Part shown: positions 36,800 through 49,415 of the stretch, in pieces
Numbering within the stretch: position 1 is the first letter of the stretch
Layout: each line of letters begins with the position of its first letter
Assembly: GCF_018446385.1 (NCBI RefSeq)
Contig: NC_055986.1
Coordinates: forward strand, 77,213,659-77,277,658
Source of the DNA: Zingiber officinale
Lineage: Eukaryota; Streptophyta; Magnoliopsida; Zingiberales; Zingiberaceae
Length of the DNA stretch: 64,000 bases
Reading direction: 5' to 3'
Notes under the pieces: generated by a model
What the model saw: only the letters and a program-made list of their open reading frames with translations
Told to the model about the DNA's origin: nothing
Databases searched by the model: none
Made by a program: the position numbers and the translations under genes

Positions 36800-39430
36800 C
36801 CTAAGTACCCTAAGGCACCTAACTATCCAGCTAGAGACTGTACAAGATCTCTCTACCACAATTCGCTGTGGTTAGCCTAGGATATAACAACCTAGTAACT
36901 AATCAAATCCATCATCAACTCTATCTGCATCCTAGTGGGTCATCCACTGATAGGAAAATTAGTTGATGGGTTAATTCAACAAATGACATAATGCAGTCAC
37001 TCCACATTCTGCATTCAGTATAAGTAGAATCATCATACTGCTACCAATGTATACACCTAGCACACATGCTCACACAACATATGTATGATCAACAAAATCC
37101 TCCAATTATTATACACCAAACATACTCACAACTCAGGTATAATCAGTATGATACCTCCAACAATACATACCGAACACGTGTGTAAAATCAATGTAGGTAA
37201 AATCAACAATACACCTCAAACAACACTCACATGACATATCTTCACCTATGCCAAGAGTATAACCAACATATACTTCCAATAAAGCATACTAAACCCAGGT
37301 GCACTCACATATCATACATAATCAAAAAGATACCTCAGATACCACACCAAACACATATGTACATATCACAACTCAGATTAAATCGACAAAATGCCTCCAT
37401 CAAAACACCACCGATGTACTTATACTACATCTCGGATTTAATCAACAAGATATCTTCAATAATACCTCCAGATACATACACCCAACTACATATCTATGAT
37501 CCACAAGGAACCTTCAAACCATATCAGAACATGGGTACATATACTACTTGCAAATGGACAGTCTACCACAGGACTCCTACAACCCAAAATAATCATGATA
37601 TACATGCAAAATCAGCATACCAGCTCAATCAAAGAGACCAACCTTATGCTACCAACACTCATGGGTTACCGGTATATCTAAAAAAAATTCATGCATATGT
37701 ATCAAGCATGAATACATCAATCAAAGGCAACCCAAAATAAAGCAGCCTAATCATCCAGTAACAACCCTGCTCTAGGTTCAAAGGAACTGGTATCGGACAA
37801 GAAAAATATACACACCGTGGTATAACATTGCCAGTCAATGTCATACACTACCAAGACTATATCCAATGGGAAAATTTTATCATCATAAATCCAAATGTAC
37901 TCTCCCAGTTTACACTAGTAAGGATTGTATCTCATAAGTGTTAAGCAATTAGCTCTACACTCCCTTACACCAGCTGGGTCACATATCCCAACGCACCCTC
38001 TAAGTTATTCCACCAGGTATATACAGTCCACGGTCAAAGTCTTCATGGAATAGGATACATCGATCATTTATAAACTATCCAAGCTGAAAATGATTTCTGA
38101 CTAAATCAGTCCTTCCCACGTCAGTACAAAACATGTACTCAAAGGTGCTCTAGATACATAACTAAGCACAAATAACCTAAAGGTTCGAACCTCTAAAAAT
38201 AGAGTATGGCAATCCTCTACTGATCAACCAACAAAACTAAATCATTCATCTACTAACTAATCAAGAATACCTTAATCCTCCACAAGCAACTAAGGTATAT
38301 CCAACCACATAATATCATATGTATAAATGTGTACGACCCAAAAGAAAAAGTCAGAATTCAAGATCATCAAGACACTCTCATTTTTATCCTCAAAAATATC
38401 AACCCACATAATATCAGATGAATCAGTCTCTACTCCACATGAGAGCAAGTTAGCATTCAAAACATCAAATCATTATTTATCCACATAGTACAATATCAGA
38501 GGAAGCAAATATCAATTTTATCATCCTGTTAATTAACCACAACTAACCAGATATATTAAAATCTCATGGGCACACTCAACCGTAAACTCTCTAGCACCCG
38601 ATTAATAATCTGATCACCAACTATAAACATCAAACCTGTGAATATCATACATGACACTCACTATGTCACCATCAACAACAACCCAAATAATATATCATCA
38701 AAATAGTTATCCACTAATAGATCATCAAACAACCACATAACATTTACTCTCATAAATCATTAGAAATCAACACATCACAATATCTGATCTTCCAATATCC
38801 CTCAACCTCAAATCATTCTCAACAATGATCAAACATGATAACTCTCCAATGCCAAATTTTCATCGTATCGGATACCCTATTATCCAAAAGATACAAGTAT
38901 AAAAACTCTACTGGCTAAGTCAACAGGAATATGTAGGTATCATCCATTAGCCAGCTAACAATAGTAGAGGCTGGTAAGTGCTTCCATCTCCTAACCAACT
39001 AGTAGTAACAAAAGCTAAAACTACTGGTGGTAAAATATATAAAATCACCAGAGACTATAATCCTTGATCTCTATTAGGGTCGAGCAAGATCAGTGGCTAA
39101 CCCATCACATGTAATATGGGCTACAGCAACCAGACAGGTACTAAAGATAAAGTGCTAATACATGTCATAACTATCATAAAATAAACATCATACCTATTTG
39201 CTGTCTGGAGATGTTCCGTCGCTGTCCAGTCCCCAACTTTTGACCTCAAAATTCCGAATGAGAATATCACCAAAAATCCAAATAAATCCGAAACGGAAAT
39301 CCGAAACATAACCATATCGAAAATCCGAAAATGCCCAGTTTGACTCGCAAACCTGGCTAACCCAAATATCCAGAATACCAACAACAGGTATCTGATAAAT
39401 CTCCAGAACACCAAAAGCAGGTATCATAAC
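36800..39430 (-). other. A/C-rich interior of the gypsy element with degenerate repeats; no gag or protease
   Basis: This is where gag, protease and the front of reverse transcriptase should lie. Instead there is A/C-rich DNA with loosely repeated words such as ATCAACAA(A/T)AT, ACCTCCAA and ACACAACATATGTA, most regular at 37060-37520 with a loose period of about 60-65 bp. Open frames here translate to biased, motif-free text. No zinc knuckle or DTG protease motif is visible on either strand. Confidence 0.65.
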
Positions 39431-39432
39431 CC

Positions 39433-39604
39433 GCTCTGATACCAATAAATTAGTATCAGATAAATCTCGAAAATCCATAATACAAAAATCCAACAAGTAT
39501 AGCCAAACTTGGCGCTCTGATACCAAGTAAATAAATTGGTATCAGGTTATCTCAAACATCCAAAATACGAAAACAAAAGATCGTATAACTGTGCTCTGAT
39601 ACCA
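39433..39604 (-). repeat. Primer binding site region triplicated at about 80-bp spacing
   Basis: On minus the word TGGTATCAGAGC occurs at 39604-39593, 39525-39514 and 39444-39433. The first, next to the LTR, is the functional position for tRNA-Met priming. The text between copies (TATCAGATAAATCTC, AAATCCA-, AATACGAAAA-like) is also similar, so about 80-bp units were duplicated. Confidence 0.88.
39593..39604 (-). promoter_or_regulatory. Primer binding site of the gypsy element
   Basis: TGGTATCAGAGC on minus, six bases from the LTR end. It pairs with the 3' end of initiator methionine tRNA by known family rule. Confidence 0.9.
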
Positions 39605-39610
39605 CTAAAT

Positions 39611-42358
39611 TGTCACGCCCCAGAGGAGTCTCTGTCCGAAGAAATTTCGGCAGCATCTCCCTTGTACGGCGAACAATATGAAACTTTCTACATATCACAT
39701 ATACATCAGCCACAGGCGACTGGAATGATAACAAAAATAAAAACAAACATCACGCAGTTTATAAAGATATTCAGCCTCTGGCTGTCACAACCACGCAGTT
39801 AATAATAGTAATCAATAACAATAGGACTCTGACTCGAAATCCACCCTACTCCACTACACTCGTAAAGCTCAAATCCAACGAACTCACCTCTTCTACCGTC
39901 CAGGCAGGCACGTAGTAGAATGAAATCCAATATCATATCAAAAATCCATCAAAAGGTATCACTCCATACAATATCCATAGGAAAAATCCAAAGACAATAC
40001 TAAAACAAAGTCTGATATAGCAAAAGGCCAAAATAAAACAAATAACGAACTAGTAGAGAATTGGCTCTACGTGCAGATGGGGGGCCAGCGACTGGAACTG
40101 CTCCGGACAGCCTCAACCTGAAAATATCAACAATGGAGACGGGGTGAGTCCAACACTCAGCAGGTACAACTGATATACAGACAACACTAATCATGCGTAC
40201 AGTCTCCTGAATACGAGAAGGAATAAATGTAACTGAAATGAAATCAGGAGATAACTGTACTAACCGGAATCAAGGTACAAAGGTAACAGGTCGTCAGACC
40301 GAAGAAATCATAATCCTGTATGCATGTCAATCAAATGCATCCATACAAATGCAGCATATAACTGCAGCAATCACAACAATAAAATGCAATAAATGCATAT
40401 GGTGACCGTGCACTCGGACATCACTGCTCTTGACAGTGACTGAGTGGACGGAATGCTGTCGGAGTACTTCTGTCCTCTGGCCCCAAATCATAAATGGGGT
40501 AGCTCAATGCTCTCATCTCCCGGTACACAATGACGGGGAGGAAAAATCTCTGCCGGCTACCACGCTGAGTCTCCTGACCAACAGAGCCAAACAGAGTCCA
40601 CCATCTGCCGGCTACCACGCTGCTACACTAAATGCCAACGGAGCCAAACAGAGCGGAACTGACTGCCGGTTACCACGCTGAGTCACCTGACCAACGGAGC
40701 CAAACAGCAGAACCGCCACACACCTGCCTGATATACCACTAATCCATGGGTGGTGGTGGTGTGTGCAGTACATGTAACTGGCGATGGGCTCAACCATAGT
40801 GGAGTCGACAATCGCACAGCATGCAAACATGATGCATGATACTAAGCATGGCAATCTCATGAATAGCATAGCAAGATCCATACATAAATAAAAGGTGTCC
40901 CCCAAGTCAATGTATCGGACGGAAGATACACAAACAGATAGGGTGTCATATAAACCCTAGGTCCTGAACATGATGTATCACATGGTTGGGTCACTACCGA
41001 AAGCATGTATGGTCAGATAAATAATAACATGCAGTGCATAATAAATAAACAAACAACATGTAACAGATCATGTAGTGACCAACCGAATCAAATGGAAAAC
41101 ACAATTCTTGCTATATGTTAAACACTTTATTATGCATATCAAAAGACATAAGTCAAAGTACCCGCCTCCAATAATAGAAAGGTCCAATCCGACTCCGAGA
41201 TAATCGTCTCGTGTCAAAAATCCTGTAATACCAACAGAGATTTATTTATTTAGCTAAAATTCCAGTGAATTTCTAAATAGAATCCTTAAAACTATCTAGG
41301 GCAAAACCCTAAATCATAAATCAACATACCTAATTCAACATATAAACTTAACTCACATCTACCATCATAATAGTCCAACCAACACAGAATCTACTACAAG
41401 AATCTGTTATCCTACACCTTACCTAGATTCCCAGCAGAAATGTTGTTGCCGAAGAAAAGTAGCCGCTGTTAGAAAACTGTCGGACCCAAAACAAACCACA
41501 GAACAACACCTTGCTGGAATTCTTCCCACGGAACAGATCAATATGGTATCAAGCAATAATATCCTTGATCAGAACAAGAACAAATATCAAGCCATGGGAA
41601 TCATAGATCTAAACACCAACCTAATTAACAACCTAACCTTACCTTAATCGATTTGTCTCCGAGAAAAATGAGGCAAGGCCGGCTGAAAAAATCAAACCCA
41701 TGGCACGGGACTGGTGAGGAAGATCCCTGTGATCGCCGGTTGCTCAAGCACGAAACAAGGCAGTGGCCAGCAGTGGCGTCGGAGCCGGCTAGGGCACTCG
41801 CGATGGCAGTGATGATGTCGACTAGGCAAAGAAACTTGATCGGCTGCCGGTGCTCGGAAGAAGAGAAAGGCCGGCGCTAGGGCAGAGCTCCTGGAGTATC
41901 AGCGGTCGGCTGTGCTCGGATGTCGCCGAAGAGATGGGTGTCGCGGCTGAGCACAGAAGAAGAGATCGAAAATCGGCTGGCTTCGTGCGGAAAGAAAACT
42001 CGGCCGGCGGCGGATCTAGGGCACAGTCGCGACGGGGAGAGAAGAGGAGGGAACCGCCGAGTGGCCGGCGGTTAGGGAAAGCCGTCGGCGCCGGTTAGGA
42101 GGAGGAGACGGCGTCGAAGGGCTTAGGGCACGACACGCGCGGGGAGAGGAAAAGAAACGGAGAGGAAAAGGGAAAATAAAGGAAAAAGAAAAAGGAAATA
42201 TAAAATAAACATTTCCTCGCTTAAATGGGTCGCCTAAACAGGCTTTTCCCCGGATCCCGTTTTCATCCCCGTTAACTCGTCCATACGAGCTCCGAAAAAT
42301 TTCCAAAAATTCCGGAAAATTCCCTTATTAATATTCGCCTATTTTTCGGTATTTTACA
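39611..42358 (-). repeat. Gypsy 5' LTR, 2,748 bp
   Basis: On minus begins TGTAAAATACCGAAAAATAG and ends GGGGCGTGACA beside the primer site. Differs from the left LTR by scattered substitutions, a 17-base gap near 40176 and a 12-base difference near 40547. Frames in its GC-rich block are also present in the other LTR and are not genes. Confidence 0.92.
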
Positions 42359-42363
42359 ACTGT
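42359..42363. repeat. Target-site duplication ACTGT, right copy
   Basis: Matches 32062-32066 exactly and flanks the element on the far side. Confidence 0.9.
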
Positions 42364-42600
42364 GATAGTTAAGATACTATAGCTTTTTCTAAGGATCTCA
42401 AATATTACAGCAAGGGCAAGCACATAGCTATTAAATATAATTTTATAAGGGATATTATTGACAAGAAAAAAATAGTTCTTGAGTATATTCCTACACGTGT
42501 TATGCTTACAAATCCTTTTATTGAGTCATTGACTAAATAGTCATTTTAAGGACATATGAAGTTTTTGGGACTTCATAAAATGTAACACATTGTAAAGACA
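42364..42600 (+). pseudogene. Copia pol fragment D, second part: end of RNase H
   Basis: Resumes the protein broken at 32061: after TVYC comes DS, then a stop, then DTIAFSKDLKYYSKGKHIAIKYNFIRDII and VLEYIPTRVMLTNPF, the usual end of copia RNase H. Stops follow near 42538. Confidence 0.85.
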
Positions 42601-45456
42601 ATCAAATATATAAAAATGTCATGATATATTCAGTGTATATGTTGTTACATTTTCGATAAAAGTCTTGGTGAGTATGTTGTCAGGTTGAGATCGATCCACT
42701 CATATGGATAATTATCTCTATTTATTAAGTATAAATATAGATAAGATCATTACTTATGAGACAACTTATGTAGTTGTGAATAGAGATACACATAAGTTGT
42801 GGTCGCTTTGATAATTGTATCAAGATGAAATTATTTATGTATTAATAATGATCGGACTAAATGAACTCACCATTTACTGAATCTGCTAAAGATCATATTG
42901 AAATTCATAAGTTGAATTCAGGATTAGACATTAGGTATGTCTAGATCAAAATATGTACAATGTTAAATTTTAAGAAAAACATGTACTCTTTATTGGTAAA
43001 GAAAAATATTATAGCATGTAATTCATACCATATGTGTTATGATAACAATAAGGGTAGTAGGAAAATGGATCCCTGCTTCTCTATTATATGGGACCCTTGA
43101 GATTATAAGTTAATCTCAATTTTAGCCTAAGTGATTATTTAGCTGTCTACTTGAAGTTCTAATCAATATATGCTACTTTAGCATGTATCCTATTAACTAT
43201 GGATGATTTAGTCTATAAAACATAACTAGAAAAAAAACTGATTAAAATAAATAGATTCAAACTAAAAAGAAAGATTAAAATAGATTTACATCTTTAACAT
43301 TTATTTACTGGTCGACTAATTATATTTTTTTTTTAGTACATAAAGTGTGATTATGAATAATTGTATTGAATGGAAACATTGAACTTGCTCTCAATAGATT
43401 AGTCATTATGAGGGATTAGAGATGTTCATATTGTATAAATGATTTAATCTTGGATAAAGATAAGATATTGATGTCTTTAATATAGAGCAGCTAAGTTAAG
43501 TGTAACAACTTTCTTAACAGTAATTGATCAGTGTGCTTGCTATTGTACGAACCATTTTCCCTGAAATATGAATTGAATGTTCTTATACAGTCTTTATGAC
43601 TAGATGACCTTTATCGATTGGCTTAGACGAGTGGAAGATATTGGATGTGTGCAGTGACTGCAGATGTTAAAGAGAGAGTGGGTGTTACTTGTCCATTCAT
43701 CTTCCTTTATTATGTATATTTAGAGCAAAGGTTACCACTTCTCCTCCTATATATTTGTCCAAGGCAATCATATAAAGAAGGAAGAACAAATCAAGAGGTT
43801 GGTTCATCCATTTACAAAAGAAGGGATTTGGTTCATGGATCTTGCGAGAAGGTTCTTTGTTGTGATCTTCTTGGTGATGGCAGATTCAAGTTCTCCATCC
43901 AATTCTGATTCATCACTATAAGAATTTGTTTCATACAAGTTATTTCTTGTGGTGGCAAAAGATGATAACGGTCACTCAGGTACCCCTCATAGTTTATTCC
44001 CATATTATATGAAGGAAAGTAAATCACGAATAATTATTAGCCCGAGCAGTGACCATCGCATGGGGAGAGCAAGAACTTGGCTACTTGCTAGAAATTAACC
44101 CCTATACCTTATAATGGTAATACTCTATGCACTAGTCAACTATCCTTTCCGAGAGAATATGTATAAATTATTTCTTACTGCTACACTAAGGTTAAACAAT
44201 TATGTCTAAAATTGTATAACCTATGACCCACAAGGCATATCCAACTTAAGAACTTTTCTTAAAAAAAATCGTTATGCATAGATTTATACCAATGGCTACC
44301 GACCAAACTAGCCATGTGAAATTACCTCTATTTTACTAAGAGTACTGTTATATCTTTATTTATTATTCCTTAATCTCCATAAGATTGGAGTATTAAAGTA
44401 TGTAAATTCTCTTATAAGATAAACACAGGTCTAAGGTCAAGTTGAACCTATCTACATGAGATCGTATAGATACTAAATAATATACCTAATGGGTTCTTAA
44501 ATGAGTCGTATCTAATTTGAGATTTGACACTCCGCGCCTACTTCCCAAGCAAAAAATATGCTATACGTAACCATGTTGTGAAGTCGACGTCATCACTCCG
44601 ACTAGGGATAGTAGTTAGTAACATTATTGATTATTCCATGCTTCACTATTGTCTCACATATTATATAAATATATTACTTAAACAATAATGTAACAAGGAT
44701 CTTTTATTACAATTGTTAATAACACAAACTCAACAAGATTATAAAGAAATATTAAAATTACATTATATAGTGATTTCCTTATGGCATGATTGTCTATAGT
44801 ACACTATCACTAATACCTTTATCTATGGGGATATGTAAGCCAATGCTCACACATATTGCATCAACACAATTCCCAACCCACTGAAAGATGCATCTATATT
44901 TAGAATATCATCATCATCATCTTCATCATCATTATCATTTGGAATTACATTCATTGGGATACTAACAATATTCTACTTTAGTTTGTAAGAACTTGTCACA
45001 CATGAATGATTCCAAATAAACACAATCTCTTTTCTACTTAATTGGACTAGAGGTGCAATAATTCTAGAAAAATTCAAATAAACTGTTGACTCTAAACTGA
45101 TAAACTTAGGGAACTCTAGATGCATTGCACAAATTGTAGCTTCTCTCAATTTATCACCACCTCTATTTTCTGAGGATCTACTAAAAGTGCTTAGGATATT
45201 GTATTGCCAAGAAATTTGATACTAGTCAACCAAATTATTTACTTGCTCAATTTAGCATATAATTTGTCCTTCCTCATGATATTAAGAGCAATTTGAGGAA
45301 CTAATGTTGGGGGTTGAGGTGGTTTTATTGATGTTGAATTCTATCAGGAAGGGAGAGAGGGTTGGCTATGGTTATGAGGAGTGGGTGTTTCACCTTTTAT
45401 ACAGAGGGAACCAAAAAAACAAGTTCCCAAATCTAGCTCTACTTCAACCTAACAAT
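42601..45456. other. AT-rich tail of copia D and unassigned DNA
   Basis: Probably non-coding tail and possibly a decayed LTR of copia D (AATTATCTCTATTTATT AAG text near 42700), but no LTR ends were fixed. An ATC/TTC trinucleotide run lies at 44907-44939. No coding motif is recognised. Confidence 0.5.
44907..44939. repeat. Imperfect (ATC)n microsatellite
   Basis: ATCATCATCATC with TTC and TTATC interruptions over about 33 bases. Confidence 0.85.
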
Positions 45457-47162
45457 TGTTGGAATCCCTGAATGGTCTAGTGTGACCATGAATTTTGATT
45501 TCAGATAAAGGATTTAAGTTAGGTCTTACATTGTGATTTGACTTGTATATCTAAGTGTGTAAGGATTTAAGTGTGCATACATAGAGTACTAGATGGCTCA
45601 AGATCTGAGTTAGGTTAGAGAAGGATGGTATGAGACCAAAAGACAAAAAGAATCAGATGTGGCGACGCTAGGAAAGTAGAAGACGCGAGCGAGCATTAAA
45701 GATTATATAAGAAGGAAGCCGACGAGCTCAATTTATTCGAAGGATGAAGACCTTGGCAAAAGAGTTCATAGGTGGAGTACGAAGGATGATGACATGGAAA
45801 GAAAGCGAGAGAACTCTGTCCATCCAAGGGACTAGTGGAGATGGCGAATAACAACTCTTGTGAGTTGAGGGTTGAACAAACTTATAATCATGCAATGTAG
45901 AACTCAACCTAAGTGGGCTCGATCTTTAGAAGAGCCAAATCAAAATATCGATCGAACGGGAACAATCAACTAGATTAATAAATAGACCATCAATTAGAAA
46001 ACTAATTGTAAACATATTGTATGTGATGTGATTGACTAATGATTTATGATTAGTGAACTATTGGCCACTTATATTAATGGTTAATAGGTACTCATGATTT
46101 ATTTCTTCTATGTTGGCCTAAGGACAGATTTGACAAAGGTACTAGGGACGAGCGAATCGTCTTTTACCACATGATTAATTAACTATTATTTTAGTCGACA
46201 ATGAGTTTATGCCTAGTCAACTAAAAGGTTTAGCCAACTAAATGTTTGCTATTATCTGACTATCGTAGGTGGAAGGACTTATGGTGGAATCAATCAAAGT
46301 CAGTTGAGCAAATGGGCACGGTTGGTCAACTAATTGGTTAAGTCAACTAATGAGTGTAGTTTATCGACCAAAAGACATGTGGAACATAGAATTAGTCGTG
46401 TGGATCAAAATTGAAGGAATCGATCATGAATCATAGGATTCGGTCAAGGTTAGTAGAGACCAAACGGAATAGTTTAGACAAGTAACAAAAACATGGATCA
46501 AATCTGTACGATTTGATATATATATACAGATTTGATCAAGTCTAGTTGTCAAGAGGGTGCAATTTAGTCAATTCAATGGACACACAGGGAATCAAACAAA
46601 ACAATTGAAGAGATACGGATCAGCCAGCTTTAGTCGACCAATAGGTTGATTCTGATTAACCAAACTTTTAGTCGACCAACAAGACACTTCTAGTAGACTA
46701 AATGAGTGTGATCACATAAACAAAGTCATGCTAGTAAAGCACTTCATGGAGGAGGTCCTTATAATTAAGGAGTTCAGAGGCCCGAAACAAGATATATCCT
46801 CCATATACAAAGAGCAAAATTCTAATCTCTTTATTGTTTTGAGTCTAATTGTTCTTATTCCATTTTAAACCTCTTATAGTACAACAAGTTGATTTTGTAA
46901 AAGATTTCTCCACTTCCACATTATGGAAGAGGAGAAAAATAATAAATTCCAGCAGTGACTCTCCTAAAGAGTCATAAGTCGATTCTAGAGAATCATGAAC
47001 CTGCATGTTAAATAAAACATCTTTTGGTATGTTTTATTTTATGTCTATTATATTACGATGCTAACAATTTATGTATCCTTGTTGAAATCAAAGCAAGAGA
47101 AATATTCATTTTAAATTTATAGGCACACTGCTTACCCTCTCCCCCTCTAGCATTAATCCAAC
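45457..47162 (+). repeat. SIRE-like solo LTR or remnant, about 1.7 kb
   Basis: Begins TGTTGGAATCCCTGAATGG and ends near TCTCCCCCTCTAGC...ATCCAAC, the usual SIRE LTR end. Copies of a GTCAACTAA/GTCGACCAA-like motif fill 46190-46720, and a TATAATTAAGG sequence near 46760 stands where the TATA box is expected. No purine tract precedes it, no primer site follows and no target duplication was found. Confidence 0.6.
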
Positions 47163-49415
47163 TCATGTGGGACCAAAAACAATAATCAATTTATGTTTAC
47201 TTTTAAGTACAATTTGCACTTAAACTCCTAAAACTTGTCTTGTTTTTTATTTTTCAAATTCTTCAAGCTGACTAAAACTCTCAATTTAAATCTTGTACTA
47301 GAAAATACTCTAAGAAAAATAGAAAAGTAAGTCACAATCAAGTTGATTATTTATGAATTTAAGAAAGTGGGTGGCCTTTCGAAACTCCATGTGGATGTCC
47401 AATAGGCGAAGGAGGAGGGATGGGGCAAAAAAGTTATAGAGACATTGAAATCTCGAGCTCATCTTGACCAGCCAATTCAATTCAATTCAATTCGGCAATC
47501 TAATTACAGGTCAAACTATGTGAGATCCCAAAGCAATCACCAAATCCCATGCGTTTCAAAAGTACTAATCAATATACACACCTATAGTGCTATTGATGCA
47601 TGTCTTCTGTACAAAACTAATAAGATTATCTAAGTTGGTCTGCCTACTTTGCTTAAAATATTACAAGATACTTGATCAGTGGCATCCATTTGGACATAAC
47701 AGCAACCATAATATTACTATAACAGATGATGTTTGCACTTTTTCTAGAGAGCACTAGAGAAGACCTTTGTGTTTTCTATACCTAATTCAACTAAACAGAC
47801 ACTAACTAAAAGCATGCATATCTTTCCAAACACTTTATAGTAACATAATTATGGAGGAGATAGCAAGGAAGCAATGAGAATTCATTGTGCTTTTTGTTTA
47901 CTGGATTTGGAGTTGGTTGGTTAGTTAATTATGCTTCGGACGCGGTTTGGAGTGGATTGGTTCAACACCAACCAAAGATTGAACCGCCATCAACCATCAT
48001 TTGTTATCTAAATTTTAAAAAACTGACTTTCAGAAAGTTCCTTCAGTTTTTGAGATCATGAGGAGATTGGATGGTCAATGAATGCATAATTAGCTAGCCT
48101 GGAGAAGAATAAAATCTTATACTTTCGGCTTCCAAAGAGAACATTAGGCAAGAAACGCATTTAGACTCAAATTTGTAGAAGCAAGCAACCACAGTAGAAT
48201 GCAAGATTTGATCTACTTAATTTCTTATCTTTATTGTCTCTCTTTCTCAGTCAGAGACCATGTTTAATAATACCACTAGCACAGCCTTTTGGGAGAAGAG
48301 GAAAGAGTAAAAGTGTTATAAGTAGAATCAAGGCATATTACTGATTGTCAATGTTATTCACACAACTTTAATTTTACTTTCTTTTGCTCGTCTTGATGTG
48401 CGTGGATTAATTTGTTTTTGATGTGTAATGTAAAATTGGCAAATTTGATAAATGTTACTTACAGCGATCCATGTTGTCGTGAGATGGAAATTTGACAAAA
48501 TTTGATAAAAGGACTACCCATGGGACTTTAATTTATCATCTTTGTTCGCATAAGTCAATTTACAATTGGCAAACTAGCTCCCATGGGAATGATATAAACC
48601 ATTGTTATCGACAAAGATACATTTAATAGATGACTAACTGTATCTTATTTAATTAGGATAATGTTTATTATTTGAGATAATGCTTATTAGATCCGCTTTC
48701 AAAAGCTAAACAAGAGATTAATGGGTGCTTAATACTTGTCATTCCATGTAAAATTGATTAATACTTGTCTATCTATGGTTGAGGAGCAATATTAATGCAA
48801 CACGAGCCAGTTGTAGCTTATGCATCATGAGTAGTGAAGAATGGTGAGCCAAATTATCCACTTCATCAGCTAAAGCTAGTAACCATTTATTTGCTCTAAA
48901 AATTTAGATATATTATTTATAGGATAGTTTTGGTATAACGATAAATTTACTATTTTGTGATCAAAAGATCACGATCTTGAATCCTAGAAATAATTTTTAT
49001 AAAAAGTAGGATAAGGATAGATCTTTTCCTAAGATTTTACATAACGGAAACTTCGTGTACCGGATTGCCTTTATTTTTTTTATTTATAGGATAGCCTATA
49101 ATATATTTTTATTATGGCTGTTAGTTTTCCTTCTTTTGTGTTTAAAAAAAATTAAATTGGGATTATTTTTTATTTTGATAAAATTAAATTGGGATTATTT
49201 TTTATTTTGATAAAATTAAATTGGGATTATTTTTTATTTTGATGGGATCGACTCTTGTGCTGTTAAGGGGCCTTTTAAAAGGTCCATTACTCGCAAAACA
49301 TAAAGAAAGATGATGGGTTAAGGATATAATGAAATGTTGGGTTAATACGACTTAAGTTAGGCGTATCCTTGATGGCATGCATTGGGCGTGTTATCATGCA
49401 ATCTGCAGATTCAAT
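47163..49415. other. Intergenic DNA, no gene recognised
   Basis: AT-rich with no coding motifs on either strand. Contains the 32-bp tandem repeat listed next. Confidence 0.6.
49148..49243. repeat. 32-bp tandem repeat, 3 exact copies
   Basis: Units 49148-49179, 49180-49211 and 49212-49243, each starting AAAATTAAATTGGGATT, appear identical. Confidence 0.95.

Larger units (their letters stand above)
32067..42358 (-). mobile_element. Ty3/gypsy LTR retrotransposon nested in copia element D, about 10.3 kb
   Basis: Two nearly identical LTRs (32067-34822 and 39611-42358) flank a 4.8-kb interior. The primer binding site beside the right LTR and the purine tract beside the left LTR show minus orientation. 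The interior keeps a recognisable but decayed integrase tail, RNase H and part of reverse transcriptase. The integrase tail (RNRTIRLVKV, EEATWELENTVRARYPHLF) resembles chromovirus Del/Tekay elements. No gag or protease was found. Confidence 0.92.

Noticed and set aside
37231-37740. Open frame of 169 codons in the gypsy interior
   Set aside because: A/C-rich repetitive DNA free of stops by composition; wrong strand relative to the element and no domain.
43645-43908. Open frame of 87 codons after copia D
   Set aside because: No recognisable domain, no splice context, and it lies in repeat-derived AT-rich DNA.
44880-45440. Possible acidic protein around the ATC run
   Set aside because: Stops on both strands and no motif; the aspartate run comes from the microsatellite.
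45452-45456. ACAAT as target duplication of the 45457 SIRE-like LTR
   Set aside because: The right flank near 47163 reads TCATG and does not match.
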